DNA of 37,499 nucleotides from Sphingomonas sp. (GTDB taxonomy: Bacteria; Pseudomonadota; Alphaproteobacteria; Sphingomonadales; Sphingomonadaceae), in NCBI GenBank assembly GCA_017849555.1, contig JAFIGU010000108.1:1-37499 (forward strand), given 5' to 3'. This document shows, one piece after another, positions 9,530 through 17,644 of the stretch. The notes under the pieces were generated by a model. It made no database searches. It had not been told where the DNA came from and saw nothing but the letters and a program-made list of their open reading frames with translations. A program made the position numbers and the translations under genes. The first letter of the stretch is position 1, and each line of letters opens with the position of its first letter.

Positions 9530-10180
9530 CTATGCCGCCAACCGCCGCAACGCCCCCGCATCGATGATCGCGATCCGGCCATAGCCGCGCGCGATCGCGC
9601 CCGCGCGTTCCAGTGCCGCGAGATGCGCGTTGGTCGCCTTGCGCGACAGCCCGCACATTTCCGCAAGATCGCTCTGGCTGAGCGCGACCTCGCCCCCTGC
9701 CGCAAAGGTCAGCAGCCGCGCCGCGATCCGTCCGCGCGGCCCGAGCGCGAGCAATTGCGCGGCGAGGTGCACGATCGTGTCGAGCTGGCCGTAGACGAGT
9801 TCGCTCACCGCACGCCACAGCGCCGGATGCACCTCGGCGATCCGTTGCAGCGCCGCGTCAGGAATCAGCAGCACGGTTGCGGCGGAGGCGGCGCGCGCGG
9901 TCACCAGTCGCGGGCCACCCCCGCCGCGGCGCGACTGGCCGAAGGCGGCGCCCGCGGGGGCGAGGTTGAGCAACACGTCGCGTTCCGCCCCTACCGACGC
10001 CTCGATCCTGAGCGCGCCCTCTAGCACGAGCAGCACCCCGGTCTCCGCGTCGCCTTCGCCGAAAACCCATTGCCCGGCATCGAGCCGGGCGACGCGACCA
10101 GCATGCAACAGCGCCGCGCGCAACGGTGCTGGAAGGTGCGCGAACCAGATGCTCCGTAGCGCCAGCGCCTCGATATCCAT
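9530..10180 (-). CDS. Crp/Fnr family transcriptional regulator
   Basis: 216 residues: an N-terminal cyclic-nucleotide-binding-like beta-roll (about residues 20-120, DAGQWVFGEGDAETGVLLVLEGAL) and a C-terminal winged helix (about 150-205, LSQSDLAEMCGLSRKATNAHL). No N-terminal cysteine cluster of the Fnr type is seen, so it is not an obvious oxygen sensor. The ligand pocket does not show a clear cAMP-binding Arg-Ser pair. It is divergent from a TauD/TfdA dioxygenase gene with a Crp-like palindrome 9 bases upstream of its own start. Autoregulation and control of the dioxygenase are likely (inference). Confidence 0.88.
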   Translation of the reverse strand: MDIEALALRSIWFAHLPAPLRAALLHAGRVARLDAGQWVFGEGDAETGVLLVLEGALRIEASVGAERDVLLNLAPAGAAFGQSRRGGGGPRLVTARAASAATVLLIPDAALQRIAEVHPALWRAVSELVYGQLDTIVHLAAQLLALGPRGRIAARLLTFAAGGEVALSQSDLAEMCGLSRKATNAHLAALERAGAIARGYGRIAIIDAGALRRLAA

Positions 10181-10188
10181 CGGACGAA

Positions 10189-10204
10189 TGTAACCTAGGT
10201 GACA
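10189..10204. promoter_or_regulatory. Putative Crp/Fnr-type operator
   Basis: TGTAACC-TA-GGTGACA is a 16-bp dyad with one mismatch between arms. It lies in the short gap between the Crp/Fnr-type regulator and the divergent dioxygenase gene. Length and symmetry suit a Crp-family dimer site. It begins 9 bases before the regulator's start, which fits autorepression. Confidence 0.55.
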
Positions 10205-10260
10205 TTTTCCGCAAAATCACTGCGGTAGGATGCGCGCAGCAAAGAAGCAGGAGAGGCTCC

Positions 10261-11094
10261 GTGGCCAACGTCAATTTCCGCCCGATCGCCGACCATGTCG
10301 GGGTCGAGGCGCTCGATATCGACCTCAACGCGATTGACGACGCCGGGTTCGACACGCTGCGGCGCGCGGTGGCCGATCACGGCGTCCTGTTCGTCCGCGA
10401 TCAGCAATTGAGCCCCGAACAGCATATCGCACTGGCGCGACGCTGGGGCGGGATCGACGTCAACAAATATTTCCCCGCCAACGGCGGCCACCCGGAAATC
10501 GCCGAGGTGCGCAAATCGGAAACGCAGACCACCAATATCGGCGGCGGCTGGCATACCGATCACAGCTATGATCAGGTGCCGGCGATGGGATCGATCCTGA
10601 TCGCGCGCGAAACCCCGCCGACCGGCGGCGACACCTTATTCGCCAGCATGGGCGCGGCGTTTGACTCTTTGTCCGACGGACTCAAGCAAACCCTACGCGG
10701 GTTGCGCGCGGTGCATTCGGCCGACCATATCTACAGCACCAACGGTATCTACGCGCAGACCGATCAGGCAGCGGACCTCAAGGGGCATGATATCCGCACC
10801 CGCGCCGTCCATCCCGTCGCGTTGCGCCACCCGCAGACCGGGCGCGAACTGCTCTATGTCAATCCGGGCTTCACGCTGCATTTCGAAGGCTGGACGCGCG
10901 AGGAAAGCCTGCCGCTGCTGACCTATCTGTTCGAGGTCGGCAAACGCCCCGAATTCCAATGCCGGCTGCAATGGGCACCGGGATCGGTGGCGATCTGGGA
11001 CAACCGCTCGACCTGGCATTATGCGATGAACGATTATCACGGCCACCGCCGGCTGATGCACCGCATCACGCTTTCGGGTGAGCCGCTGGAGTGA
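10261..11094 (+). CDS. TauD/TfdA family 2-oxoglutarate-dependent dioxygenase
   Basis: Fe(II)/2-oxoglutarate dioxygenase of 277 residues. The metal facial triad is visible as H98-x-D100 in GGWHTDHSYDQ and a distal His, H267, in RLMHRITLSG. WAPGSVAIWDNRSTWHYA is typical of the family. The start is taken as GTG 10261, with AGGAGAGG upstream; the longer open frame overlaps the divergent regulator. Substrates in the family include taurine, alkyl sulfates and phenoxyacetates. No sulfonate or sulfate-ester transporter is nearby, so the substrate is left open. Confidence 0.9.
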   Translation: MANVNFRPIADHVGVEALDIDLNAIDDAGFDTLRRAVADHGVLFVRDQQLSPEQHIALARRWGGIDVNKYFPANGGHPEIAEVRKSETQTTNIGGGWHTDHSYDQVPAMGSILIARETPPTGGDTLFASMGAAFDSLSDGLKQTLRGLRAVHSADHIYSTNGIYAQTDQAADLKGHDIRTRAVHPVALRHPQTGRELLYVNPGFTLHFEGWTREESLPLLTYLFEVGKRPEFQCRLQWAPGSVAIWDNRSTWHYAMNDYHGHRRLMHRITLSGEPLE

Positions 11095-11105
11095 CGCTCC
11101 GCAAC

Positions 11106-11195
11106 TGTGACCCCGCGAAGGCGGGGACCCAGACTGGGCTTACGCCGTGGGTCCCATCAAAATACTATTTTGATGGGGGCCCTCGCGGGAGCACA
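11106..11195. repeat. Composite repeat, long form, copy A
   Basis: 90 bp between the dioxygenase stop and the convergent acyl-CoA ligase. The outer part resembles the 55-bp element at 2169-2223. The inner hairpin is CCCATCAAAAT-ACT-ATTTTGATGGG (11153-11177), perfect over 11 pairs. It aligns with the reverse complement of 32912-33002 at all but about eight substitutions and one 1-base gap. Being between convergent genes, it may also act as a terminator. Confidence 0.85.
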
Positions 11196-11214
11196 TTTTC
11201 CTCCTGCCGGTTGC

Positions 11215-12804
11215 TTAACCCACCCCCGCCAGCGCCTTCGCCTTGGCGTAGTCCGCCTTGCCGTTGGGCGCGCGGAGCGACTGTTCGGTCGCGACGAGCA
11301 ATTTGGGCTGTTTGAACCCGGCGAGCCGCGCGCGCAGATCGTCGCGCGCCGCCGCCTCGTCGTAATCCGCCGCAACATGCACCACCGCCGCAACCGCCTG
11401 CCCCCATTTCGGATCGGGCATCGCGAAGACCAGAGCGTCGCGTACCGCCGGGCAGAGCTTGAGCGCTTCCTCCACCTCCTCGGGGAAGATTTTCTCGCCC
11501 GCCGAATTGATGCAGGCCGAGCCGCGCCCGAGCAGCACCAGCGTACCGTCCGCCGCGACTTCGGCGAAATCGCCGGGGATCGAATAACGCACCCCGTCGA
11601 TGACGCGGAAGGTGCGCGCGCTCTTGGCGGGATCCTTGTGATATTCGATCGGGTTGGGCGGCGCGAGCGCGACGACGCCGCGCACCCCCGATCCCGGCGC
11701 CACGTCGCGATCCTGCTCGTCGAGCACGCGACAGCGCGGGCCGACCATGAACTTCGCGGTCTCGACCGTCCCGTCGCGCGTAGTGATCGACACCCCCATG
11801 CCGATCGCCTCGGACGAGCTGAAATTATCCTGGCACATCGCATCGGGCATGTGGCGGATCAGCCCGTCCTTGACGCTTTGCGTCCACATCACACCCGACG
11901 AGATGACGACCCGCATCGACGAGACGTCCCACCGCCCCGGCTGCGCATCGAGCGCATCGAGGATCGGCCGAGCAAAGGCATCGCCCACCACTACCAGCCG
12001 GTTGGCGCGCCAGCGGTCGATCGCGCTCAGCGCCTCTTCGGCATTGAAGCTGCGGCCCGGCAACGTCACCGCGAGCCCGCCGCCGAGCAAGGCGCCATAG
12101 GCCGAGAGCAGCCCGGTGCCGTGCATGATCGGCGGGCCGACGACGGTGCGCGGATAATCGGGATTGGCCGCGGCGAAATCGGCCGCCTGCTCGACGCTTT
12201 GCGGCACAGGCAGCCCCTGCGCCGCCGCCGCCGCGAGCCCGATCGCGTTGAGATCGGCGTGCGCCCACACCACGCCCTTGGGCATCCCGGTGGTGCCGCC
12301 GGTATAGATGAAGAAACGATCGTCGGGGCTGCGCACGATATCGAGCGCGGTGCCGTCGCCCGCGGTTAGCCGTGCGAGCGGTTCGGCGAAAGCCGGCGAA
12401 GCCTCCCCGCCCAATTCCACCCAGGTCCGCACCAGCGGGCAGCGATCGACCACTGCGGCGACCGCATCGCGCAGCCGCGCATCGTAGAACAATACGGTCG
12501 CGTCGCTGTCGCCGAGGATATAAGCGAGTTCGTCGGCGACATAGCGATAGTTGACGTTGACATGCGCGCCGCGCGCCTTCCAGCAGGCCATCAGCGCGAC
12601 GAGATAGTCCGCGCTGTTATAGGCATAGAAGGCGACCCGCTCGTTGGGCTGCAGCCCGCGCTCGATCAGTGCGCGCGCGAGGTTGTTCGATCGCCGCCGC
12701 AATTCGCCCCAATCGACCGTCTCGTCGCCATGCGCCAGCGCGACGCGGTCGGCGGGGATTTTACGCTCGATCGCCTCGATCATGTCGCCGAAGTTGAAGG
12801 TCAT
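11215..12804 (-). CDS. Acyl-CoA synthetase, AMP-forming (FadD19-like)
   Basis: ANL-superfamily ligase of 529 residues that adenylates a carboxylic acid and joins it to CoA. The ATP loop is IYTGGTTGMPKGVVW. GRGSACINSAGEKIFPEEVE is the A8 hinge, and a C-terminal Lys occurs in LRAPNGKADYAKAK. The N-terminal stretch GAHVNVNYRYVADELAYIL resembles FadD19-type ligases that act on steroid side chains or bulky acids (family resemblance only). ATG 12804 overlaps the stop of the upstream ligase in an ATGA arrangement, so the two are translationally coupled. Confidence 0.9.
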   Translation of the reverse strand: MTFNFGDMIEAIERKIPADRVALAHGDETVDWGELRRRSNNLARALIERGLQPNERVAFYAYNSADYLVALMACWKARGAHVNVNYRYVADELAYILGDSDATVLFYDARLRDAVAAVVDRCPLVRTWVELGGEASPAFAEPLARLTAGDGTALDIVRSPDDRFFIYTGGTTGMPKGVVWAHADLNAIGLAAAAAQGLPVPQSVEQAADFAAANPDYPRTVVGPPIMHGTGLLSAYGALLGGGLAVTLPGRSFNAEEALSAIDRWRANRLVVVGDAFARPILDALDAQPGRWDVSSMRVVISSGVMWTQSVKDGLIRHMPDAMCQDNFSSSEAIGMGVSITTRDGTVETAKFMVGPRCRVLDEQDRDVAPGSGVRGVVALAPPNPIEYHKDPAKSARTFRVIDGVRYSIPGDFAEVAADGTLVLLGRGSACINSAGEKIFPEEVEEALKLCPAVRDALVFAMPDPKWGQAVAAVVHVAADYDEAAARDDLRARLAGFKQPKLLVATEQSLRAPNGKADYAKAKALAGVG

Positions 12805-14363
12805 GCCGCGCTCCCCTCGACCAAGGGTTTCTTGCCCCAATATTCGTCGCGCAGCAGCCTCTTGTAGAGCTTACCCGTATCGTGGCGCGGCAGCTCTGCG
12901 CGGAAGTCGATCCGGCGCGGGGTCTTGACGTGGCTCAGATGCGCGCGCGCGAAATCGGTCAGCTCGGCCGCCAGCGCGGGGCCGGCGTCGGCCATGTCGC
13001 GCGGCTGGACCACCGCGACCACCTCCTCGCCCATTTCCTCGTGCGGCGCGCCGATCACCGCGACGTCCGCCACCTTGGGGTGGGTGACCAGGAGGTTCTC
13101 GATCTCCGCCGGGTAGATGTTGACCCCGCCCGAGATGATCATGAAGCTCTTGCGGTCGGTGAGATAGAGATAGCCCTCCTCATCGAGCCACCCCACGTCG
13201 CCCAACGTCGTCCAGCCGTGGCGATTGGTGCCGTCGGCGGTCTTTTCGGGATCGTTGTGATAGGAAAAGACCCGCCCGCCGTCGGGCTGTTCGAAATAGA
13301 TCGCTCCCTCGCTGCGCGGCGGCAGATCGTTGCCCTCCTCGTCGCAGATATGCGTGATCGTGGTGAGGTTGCGCCCGACCGAACCCTTGTGCGTCAGCCA
13401 TTCCGCCGACTGGATCGCGTGGAAGCCGTTGCCCTCGGTGCCGGCATAATATTCGCCGACGATCGGCCCCCACCAGTCGATCATCGCCTGCTTGACCGGG
13501 ATCGGGCATGGCGCGGCGGCATGCCATACCGCCTTGAGCGACGAGACGTCATATTGACCGCGCAGCTCGGGCGGCAGCTTCAACATGCGGATGAAATGCG
13601 TCGGCACCCATTGCGCATGGGTGATGCGATATTGCTCGATGTAGCGCAGCGCCTGTTCGGCGTCGAAACGGTCCATGACCACCACCGTCCCGCCCATCTG
13701 GTGCACCGCCATCGACCAGCGCAGCGGCGCGGCGTGATACATCGGCGCGGGGCTGAGATAGACGAGATCGGGGGTCCAGGAATAAAGCGCCTGCCCGAGC
13801 AGGACGAGCGCCGAGACATTCTCGCCGAACGGCTCCGCCGGCAGCGGGAAACGTACACCCTTGGGCCGTCCGGTCGTGCCCGAGGAATAGAGCATGATCT
13901 GCCCCGGCGAGGGGTCGGCGATCGGCGTGTCCGGCTGCGCATCGCGCGCCGCCTCATAGCTGTCGTAGCCCTCCGCGGTTCCGCCGACCATGAAGCGATT
14001 CAGGTCGCCGATCCGCGGCAGCAGCGCCGCCGCGCAATCGGCGCAGGCGCGCGAGACGATCAGCGCGCGGCAATCGCCGTCGCGGATGATGTACTCGACC
14101 TCGTCGGTGAGCAATTTGGAGGAGATGCAGGTGACATAGACCCCGGTGCGCTCGGCCGCCCACAGGATTTCGAGATAGCGGGCATTATTGTCCATCATCA
14201 GCGCGATGCCGTCGCCGCGCTTCAACCCCAGCGACCGGATGAGATGCGCGCCCTGATTGGCGCGGCGATCGAGCTCGCCATAAGTGACCGTCTCGCCGGT
14301 CGCGGCCATGATATAGGCCGGCTTGTCGGGTGTCGCTTTGGCATGCGCGACCGGGTGCAGCAT
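12801..14363 (-). CDS. Acyl-CoA synthetase, AMP-forming (second ligase)
   Basis: ANL-superfamily ligase of about 520 residues. Motifs in order are YSSGTTGRPKGVRF (ATP loop), EYYAGTEGNGF (A5), GDVGWLDEEGYLYLTDR (A7), SGGVNIYPAEIENLL (A8) and LPRHDTGKLYKRLL with the catalytic Lys near the end. The start is uncertain: ATG 14363 and 14366 are adjacent behind GGAGAGG, and ATG 14396 in the same frame has no ribosome site. Two different ligases in tandem suggest either two substrates or successive ligation in one pathway. The thiolase lies immediately upstream, separated by a strong hairpin. Confidence 0.9.
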   Translation of the reverse strand: MLHPVAHAKATPDKPAYIMAATGETVTYGELDRRANQGAHLIRSLGLKRGDGIALMMDNNARYLEILWAAERTGVYVTCISSKLLTDEVEYIIRDGDCRALIVSRACADCAAALLPRIGDLNRFMVGGTAEGYDSYEAARDAQPDTPIADPSPGQIMLYSSGTTGRPKGVRFPLPAEPFGENVSALVLLGQALYSWTPDLVYLSPAPMYHAAPLRWSMAVHQMGGTVVVMDRFDAEQALRYIEQYRITHAQWVPTHFIRMLKLPPELRGQYDVSSLKAVWHAAAPCPIPVKQAMIDWWGPIVGEYYAGTEGNGFHAIQSAEWLTHKGSVGRNLTTITHICDEEGNDLPPRSEGAIYFEQPDGGRVFSYHNDPEKTADGTNRHGWTTLGDVGWLDEEGYLYLTDRKSFMIISGGVNIYPAEIENLLVTHPKVADVAVIGAPHEEMGEEVVAVVQPRDMADAGPALAAELTDFARAHLSHVKTPRRIDFRAELPRHDTGKLYKRLLRDEYWGKKPLVEGSAA

Positions 14364-14430
14364 CATCCTCTCTCCGTTTCGAGGACGCGGCGGCATCTCG
14401 ATGCGCCGCTCGCGCCGATACCCTTCGTTT

Positions 14431-14457
14431 AAGCCCCTCCCCTTCAGGGAGGGGCTT
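14431..14457. terminator. Perfect 11-bp hairpin between thiolase and ligase genes
   Basis: AAGCCCCTCCC (14431-14441) pairs exactly with GGGAGGGGCTT (14447-14457) around CTTCA. It sits between the thiolase stop and the acyl-CoA ligase start on the minus strand. No long U run follows, so it could terminate weakly, protect mRNA ends, or be one of the pyrimidine-rich repeat hairpins found at several gene ends here. Confidence 0.6.
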
Positions 14458-14464
14458 TGTACGC

Positions 14465-15718
14465 TTAAACCCGCTCGACGATGATCGCCGGGGCCATTCC
14501 GCCCGCGGCGCACATCGTGACGAGGCCGTAGCGCTTGTTCTGCCGCTCCAGCTCGTCGACGATCGTCCCGATCAGGATCGCGCCGGTCGCGCCGATCGGG
14601 TGGCCGAGCGCGATCGACCCGCCGTTGACGTTGACCTTGTCGCGCGGCAGCTCGAGATCGCGGATGAATTTTTCGGAGACCACGGCGAACGCCTCGTTGA
14701 TCTCCCACAGGTCGATATCCTCTTTCTTGAGGCCCGCCTTCTCCAGCACCTTCTTCGCCGCCGGGACCGGGGCGTTGAGCATCAGCGTGGGATCGTCGCC
14801 GATATTGGCCATCGCCACGATCCGCGCGCGCGGCTTGAGCCCATGCTTCTCGGCATAGGCCTTGGAGGCGAGCAGCACCGCCGCCGCACCGTCGACCACC
14901 CCGCTCGAATTGCCCGCGTGGTGGAAATGCTTGATCTCCAGATCGGGATATTTGCGGTTGATCTGCTTGCGGAAGGTGTCGCCCTTATTGTTGTACGGCA
15001 TGTCGGCCAGCGCCTCGAACGACGGCTTGAGGCTCGCAAGCCCCTCGGCGGTGGTCTGCGGACGCGGATATTCGTCCTTGGCGAGGATCACGTTGCCGGC
15101 ATCGTCGACCACCGGCACGATCGACTTGTCGAACCGCCCCTCGGCGATCGCCACCGCCGCCTTCTGCTGGCTCTCCAGCCCCGCGGCATCGAGCTGTTCG
15201 CGGGTGATCCCCTCCATGCTGGCGATCGCGTCGCCGCAAATCCCCTGGTGGCTCTGCGGATGCGACAGGTCGAGCCGCTCGTTGCCCGATCCCATCCCGA
15301 GCATCGGCTTGCCCGATTCCATATCCTCCTGCGCCATCGCGGCGGTGAGGCTCATCATCTCGGTGCCGCCGGCGATCACCAGATCCTCCATCCCGGACAT
15401 GATCTGCGCCGCAGCGAAATTGACCGCGGTGATCCCGCCGCCGCAGAAGCGATCGAGCGTCGTCCCGCTCGCCTTGACGTCGTACCCCGCGTCGAGCGCC
15501 GCCATCCGCCCCATGTCGCCGCCCTGCTTGCCGCGCTGGCTGGAGGTCGACCAGATGATGTCGTCGACCTCGGCGGTGTTGAGATTGTTCCGTTCCTTGA
15601 GCGCCTTGAGCACCGTCGCCGCGAGATGCTGCGGGTGCAGATCGGCCAGCGCGCCCTTGCCCTGCTTGCCGATCCCGCGCGGGGTACGGACGGCGTCGAT
15701 GATATAAGCGTCTGCCAT
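14465..15718 (-). CDS. Acetyl-CoA C-acetyltransferase (thiolase)
   Basis: Thiolase of 417 residues, which either cleaves 3-ketoacyl-CoA in beta-oxidation or condenses acetyl-CoA. The nucleophilic Cys is C92 in LDRFCGGGITAVN. The His-bearing WEINEAFAVVSEKF, NVNGGSIALGHPIGATGA and the second catalytic Cys in TMCAAGGMAPA are all present. GGAGAGGCATAA precedes ATG 15718. It is divergent from a TetR regulator, with a clear dyad between them. The length and the sequence around the active site suggest a degradative FadA-like enzyme rather than a biosynthetic PhaA; that choice is inference. Confidence 0.93.
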   Translation of the reverse strand: MADAYIIDAVRTPRGIGKQGKGALADLHPQHLAATVLKALKERNNLNTAEVDDIIWSTSSQRGKQGGDMGRMAALDAGYDVKASGTTLDRFCGGGITAVNFAAAQIMSGMEDLVIAGGTEMMSLTAAMAQEDMESGKPMLGMGSGNERLDLSHPQSHQGICGDAIASMEGITREQLDAAGLESQQKAAVAIAEGRFDKSIVPVVDDAGNVILAKDEYPRPQTTAEGLASLKPSFEALADMPYNNKGDTFRKQINRKYPDLEIKHFHHAGNSSGVVDGAAAVLLASKAYAEKHGLKPRARIVAMANIGDDPTLMLNAPVPAAKKVLEKAGLKKEDIDLWEINEAFAVVSEKFIRDLELPRDKVNVNGGSIALGHPIGATGAILIGTIVDELERQNKRYGLVTMCAAGGMAPAIIVERV

Positions 15719-15790
15719 TTATGCCTCTCCAGAAATCGGATGCGAGAATCAGGTGACCGCGACGGCTCTTTACCGGCGCCGGATTCCAGC

Positions 15791-15804
15791 ATAACCTTGG
15801 TTAT
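15791..15804. promoter_or_regulatory. Putative TetR operator
   Basis: ATAACC-TT-GGTTAT is a perfect 6-bp dyad between the thiolase and the divergent TetR gene. It overlaps the first possible ATG of the regulator (15803) by two bases. No second copy was seen in the other intergenic regions of the cluster, so the local regulator may control only this divergent pair. Confidence 0.6.
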
Positions 15805-15814
15805 GGTACAGGGG

Positions 15815-16384
15815 ATGTCAAGCGTGCAGCCAGCAAGTCAAACCGCAACGCGAACGCAGGACCTGACCCCGCACGATTGGCTGGAAGCCGGGCAGTCGCT
15901 GTTGCGGCGCGGCGGGCTAAGGGCACTCAAGCTGCGCCCGCTGGCCGACGAGTTGCGCGTATCGACCGGCAGCTTCTATCATCATTTCAAAGACTTCGAT
16001 GACTATCAGGGGCAGCTCGCGGGTTATTTCGCGGAGGATCAGGTGGGTAATCTGATCGACGCGCTCGAACGAGCCTCGCCCGATCCGATCGAACGCATCC
16101 GGCTGCTGGGGCAGACGGTGCGGCGGCGCGGCTCCTCGCGTCTGGGGATCGCGATGCGCGCCTGGGCGGAGAGCGACCCGCGCGCGCAGGCGGCGGTCGA
16201 GCGGCACGATACGCTGCTGCTCGATTTCCTCGCGCGCAATCTCGTCACCGCGGGCTTCACCCGGCACGAGGCGGAGATCCGCGCTTACGGGCTGATCACC
16301 TTGGGGCTGGGCAAGGTGCATGCGCCGCAGCTCGATATGAGCACGTTGTTCGATTCGCTGCTCGACATCATGATCGCGCGTTAA
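15815..16384 (+). CDS. TetR family transcriptional regulator
   Basis: About 189 residues. The N-terminal helix-turn-helix is LKLRPLADELRVSTGSFYHHFKD, the region around GSFYHHF being the classic TetR recognition helix. The ligand-binding C-terminal part has no assigned specificity. The start is ambiguous: ATG 15803 overlaps the likely operator, and ATG 15815 abuts AGGGG. GTG 15824 has that AGGGG at a proper nine-base spacing and may be the real start. Being divergent from a thiolase and near acyl-CoA ligases, it probably senses an acyl-CoA or its precursor (inference). Confidence 0.88.
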   Translation: MSSVQPASQTATRTQDLTPHDWLEAGQSLLRRGGLRALKLRPLADELRVSTGSFYHHFKDFDDYQGQLAGYFAEDQVGNLIDALERASPDPIERIRLLGQTVRRRGSSRLGIAMRAWAESDPRAQAAVERHDTLLLDFLARNLVTAGFTRHEAEIRAYGLITLGLGKVHAPQLDMSTLFDSLLDIMIAR

Positions 16385-16482
16385 GGATGGAATATGCCGC
16401 CGCCTCCCTCCCCCGTCACCCCGGCCTTGAGCCGGAGTCCATCGGGAGGCAGGCGCGGGGCAAGAGATTCCAATCCCTCGCT

Positions 16483-16578
16483 CGTCATTCCCGCGAAGGC
16501 GGGAATCCATTCATCCAGGCCTCTCCGAAAGAGTCGCAACCGCAGCGCATCTGGATTCCCGCCTTCGCGGGAATGACG
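16483..16578. repeat. Inverted repeat with perfect 27-nt arms
   Basis: Arms 16483-16509 and 16552-16578 are exact reverse complements, and each begins or ends with CGTCATTCCCGCGAAGGCGG. Each arm can also fold on itself through CCCGC-GAAG-GCGGG. It lies in the 219-base gap between the TetR gene and the oxidoreductase. A related single unit (GTCACCCCGGCCTTGAGCCG) lies at about 16418-16444. The structure is that of a REP doublet. Confidence 0.8.
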
Positions 16579-16603
16579 GAGAAGACGTTGGGATGACGGG
16601 CGT

Positions 16604-17563
16604 ATGAAAGCGCTGGTCGTCTCCGCGCTGTCGCCCGATCTGTCGGGCACCGCGCTCGCCGATGTCGCCGCGCCACAGCCCGCCCCCGGCAAGGTGCTGG
16701 TCCGGGTGAAGGCGGCCGCGCTCAACTATCCCGATCTCCTCATGACGCGCGGCGACTATCAGCTCAAGCCGCCGCTCCCCTTCATCCCCGGCATGGAAAT
16801 CGCGGGCGAGGTGATCGCCGGCGACGGCTTCGCGCCCGGCGCGGCGGTGGTGTGCGGCACGCGGCTCGGCGGGTTCGCCGAACTGGTCTCGGTCGACGCC
16901 GATGCGGTCCGCGCCAAGCCGGCCCACCTGTCTTATGCCGAGGCCGCCGGGGTCGGCGCGGCCTATCTCACCGCTTATGTCGCGCTGATCCGGCTCGGCA
17001 CGGCGCAGCCCGGCGAATGGGCGCTGATCCACGGCGCGACCGGCGGGGTCGGGCTCGCGGCGGTCGATCTCGCCAAGGCGCTCGGCTGCCGGGTGATCGC
17101 GACCTCGCGTTCGGCCGAAAAGCTCGCGACCGTCGCCGCGACCTATCCGGTCGACGCCGCCGTCACCACGCCCGGTTTCCGCGAGCGGGTGAAGGAGATC
17201 ACCGGCGGCGGCACGAACCTGATCTACGATCCGGTCGGCGGCGACACGTTCGACGAATCGACCCGCTGCATCGCGTTCGGCGGACGATTGCTGGTGGTCG
17301 GCTTCACCTCCGGCCGGATCGCGACCGTCCCGACCAACATCCCGCTGATCAAGGGCTTTTCGGTGATCGGCGTGCGCGCGGGCGAATATGGCCGGCAGTT
17401 CCCGGACAAGGGCCGCGAAAATCAGGACGCGATCTGGCGGCTGGCGGCGGAGGGGCGCATCCGTCCCCATGTTCATGCCGAAGTGCCGCTCGACGATTGG
17501 CGCGCGGCGTTCGAGATGATGCGTGACAGCAGGATGATCGGGAAGTTGGTGCTGGTGCCGTGA
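16604..17563 (+). CDS. NADPH:quinone oxidoreductase-like, MDR family
   Basis: Medium-chain dehydrogenase/reductase without the structural zinc cysteines, 319 residues. The GroES-like N-half includes VKAAALNYPDLLMTRGDYQ and PFIPGMEIAGEV. The Rossmann half includes LIHGATGGVGLAAVDLAKAL and later NLIYDPVGGDTFDE. These are typical of quinone oxidoreductases and acrylyl/crotonyl-CoA-type reductases. ATG 16604 was taken, with no strong ribosome site upstream. It is in the same orientation as the GMC oxidoreductase 82 bases downstream. The substrate is unknown; reduction of an enone or enoyl compound is the family expectation. Confidence 0.87.
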   Translation: MKALVVSALSPDLSGTALADVAAPQPAPGKVLVRVKAAALNYPDLLMTRGDYQLKPPLPFIPGMEIAGEVIAGDGFAPGAAVVCGTRLGGFAELVSVDADAVRAKPAHLSYAEAAGVGAAYLTAYVALIRLGTAQPGEWALIHGATGGVGLAAVDLAKALGCRVIATSRSAEKLATVAATYPVDAAVTTPGFRERVKEITGGGTNLIYDPVGGDTFDESTRCIAFGGRLLVVGFTSGRIATVPTNIPLIKGFSVIGVRAGEYGRQFPDKGRENQDAIWRLAAEGRIRPHVHAEVPLDDWRAAFEMMRDSRMIGKLVLVP

Positions 17564-17579
17564 GAGCTTGCATTTCATC

Positions 17580-17606
17580 GTCATGCCGGACTTGATCCGG
17601 CGTGAC
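17580..17606. repeat. Short dyad, CATGCCGGA type
   Basis: GTCATGCCGGA-CTTGA-TCCGGCGTGAC, 11-bp arms with one mismatch, lies between the MDR gene and the GMC gene. A similar hairpin with GTCGTGCCGGGT arms is at 28504-28530. It may form a weak transcript hairpin. Confidence 0.6.
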
Positions 17607-17644
17607 CGCAAACGGGTAAGGCGCTGAAAGATTGGGAGAGATGC

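Noticed and set aside
14330..15800. Long upstream extension of the TetR reading frame
   Set aside because: It runs antisense through the thiolase gene; real TetR similarity begins only after about 15815.
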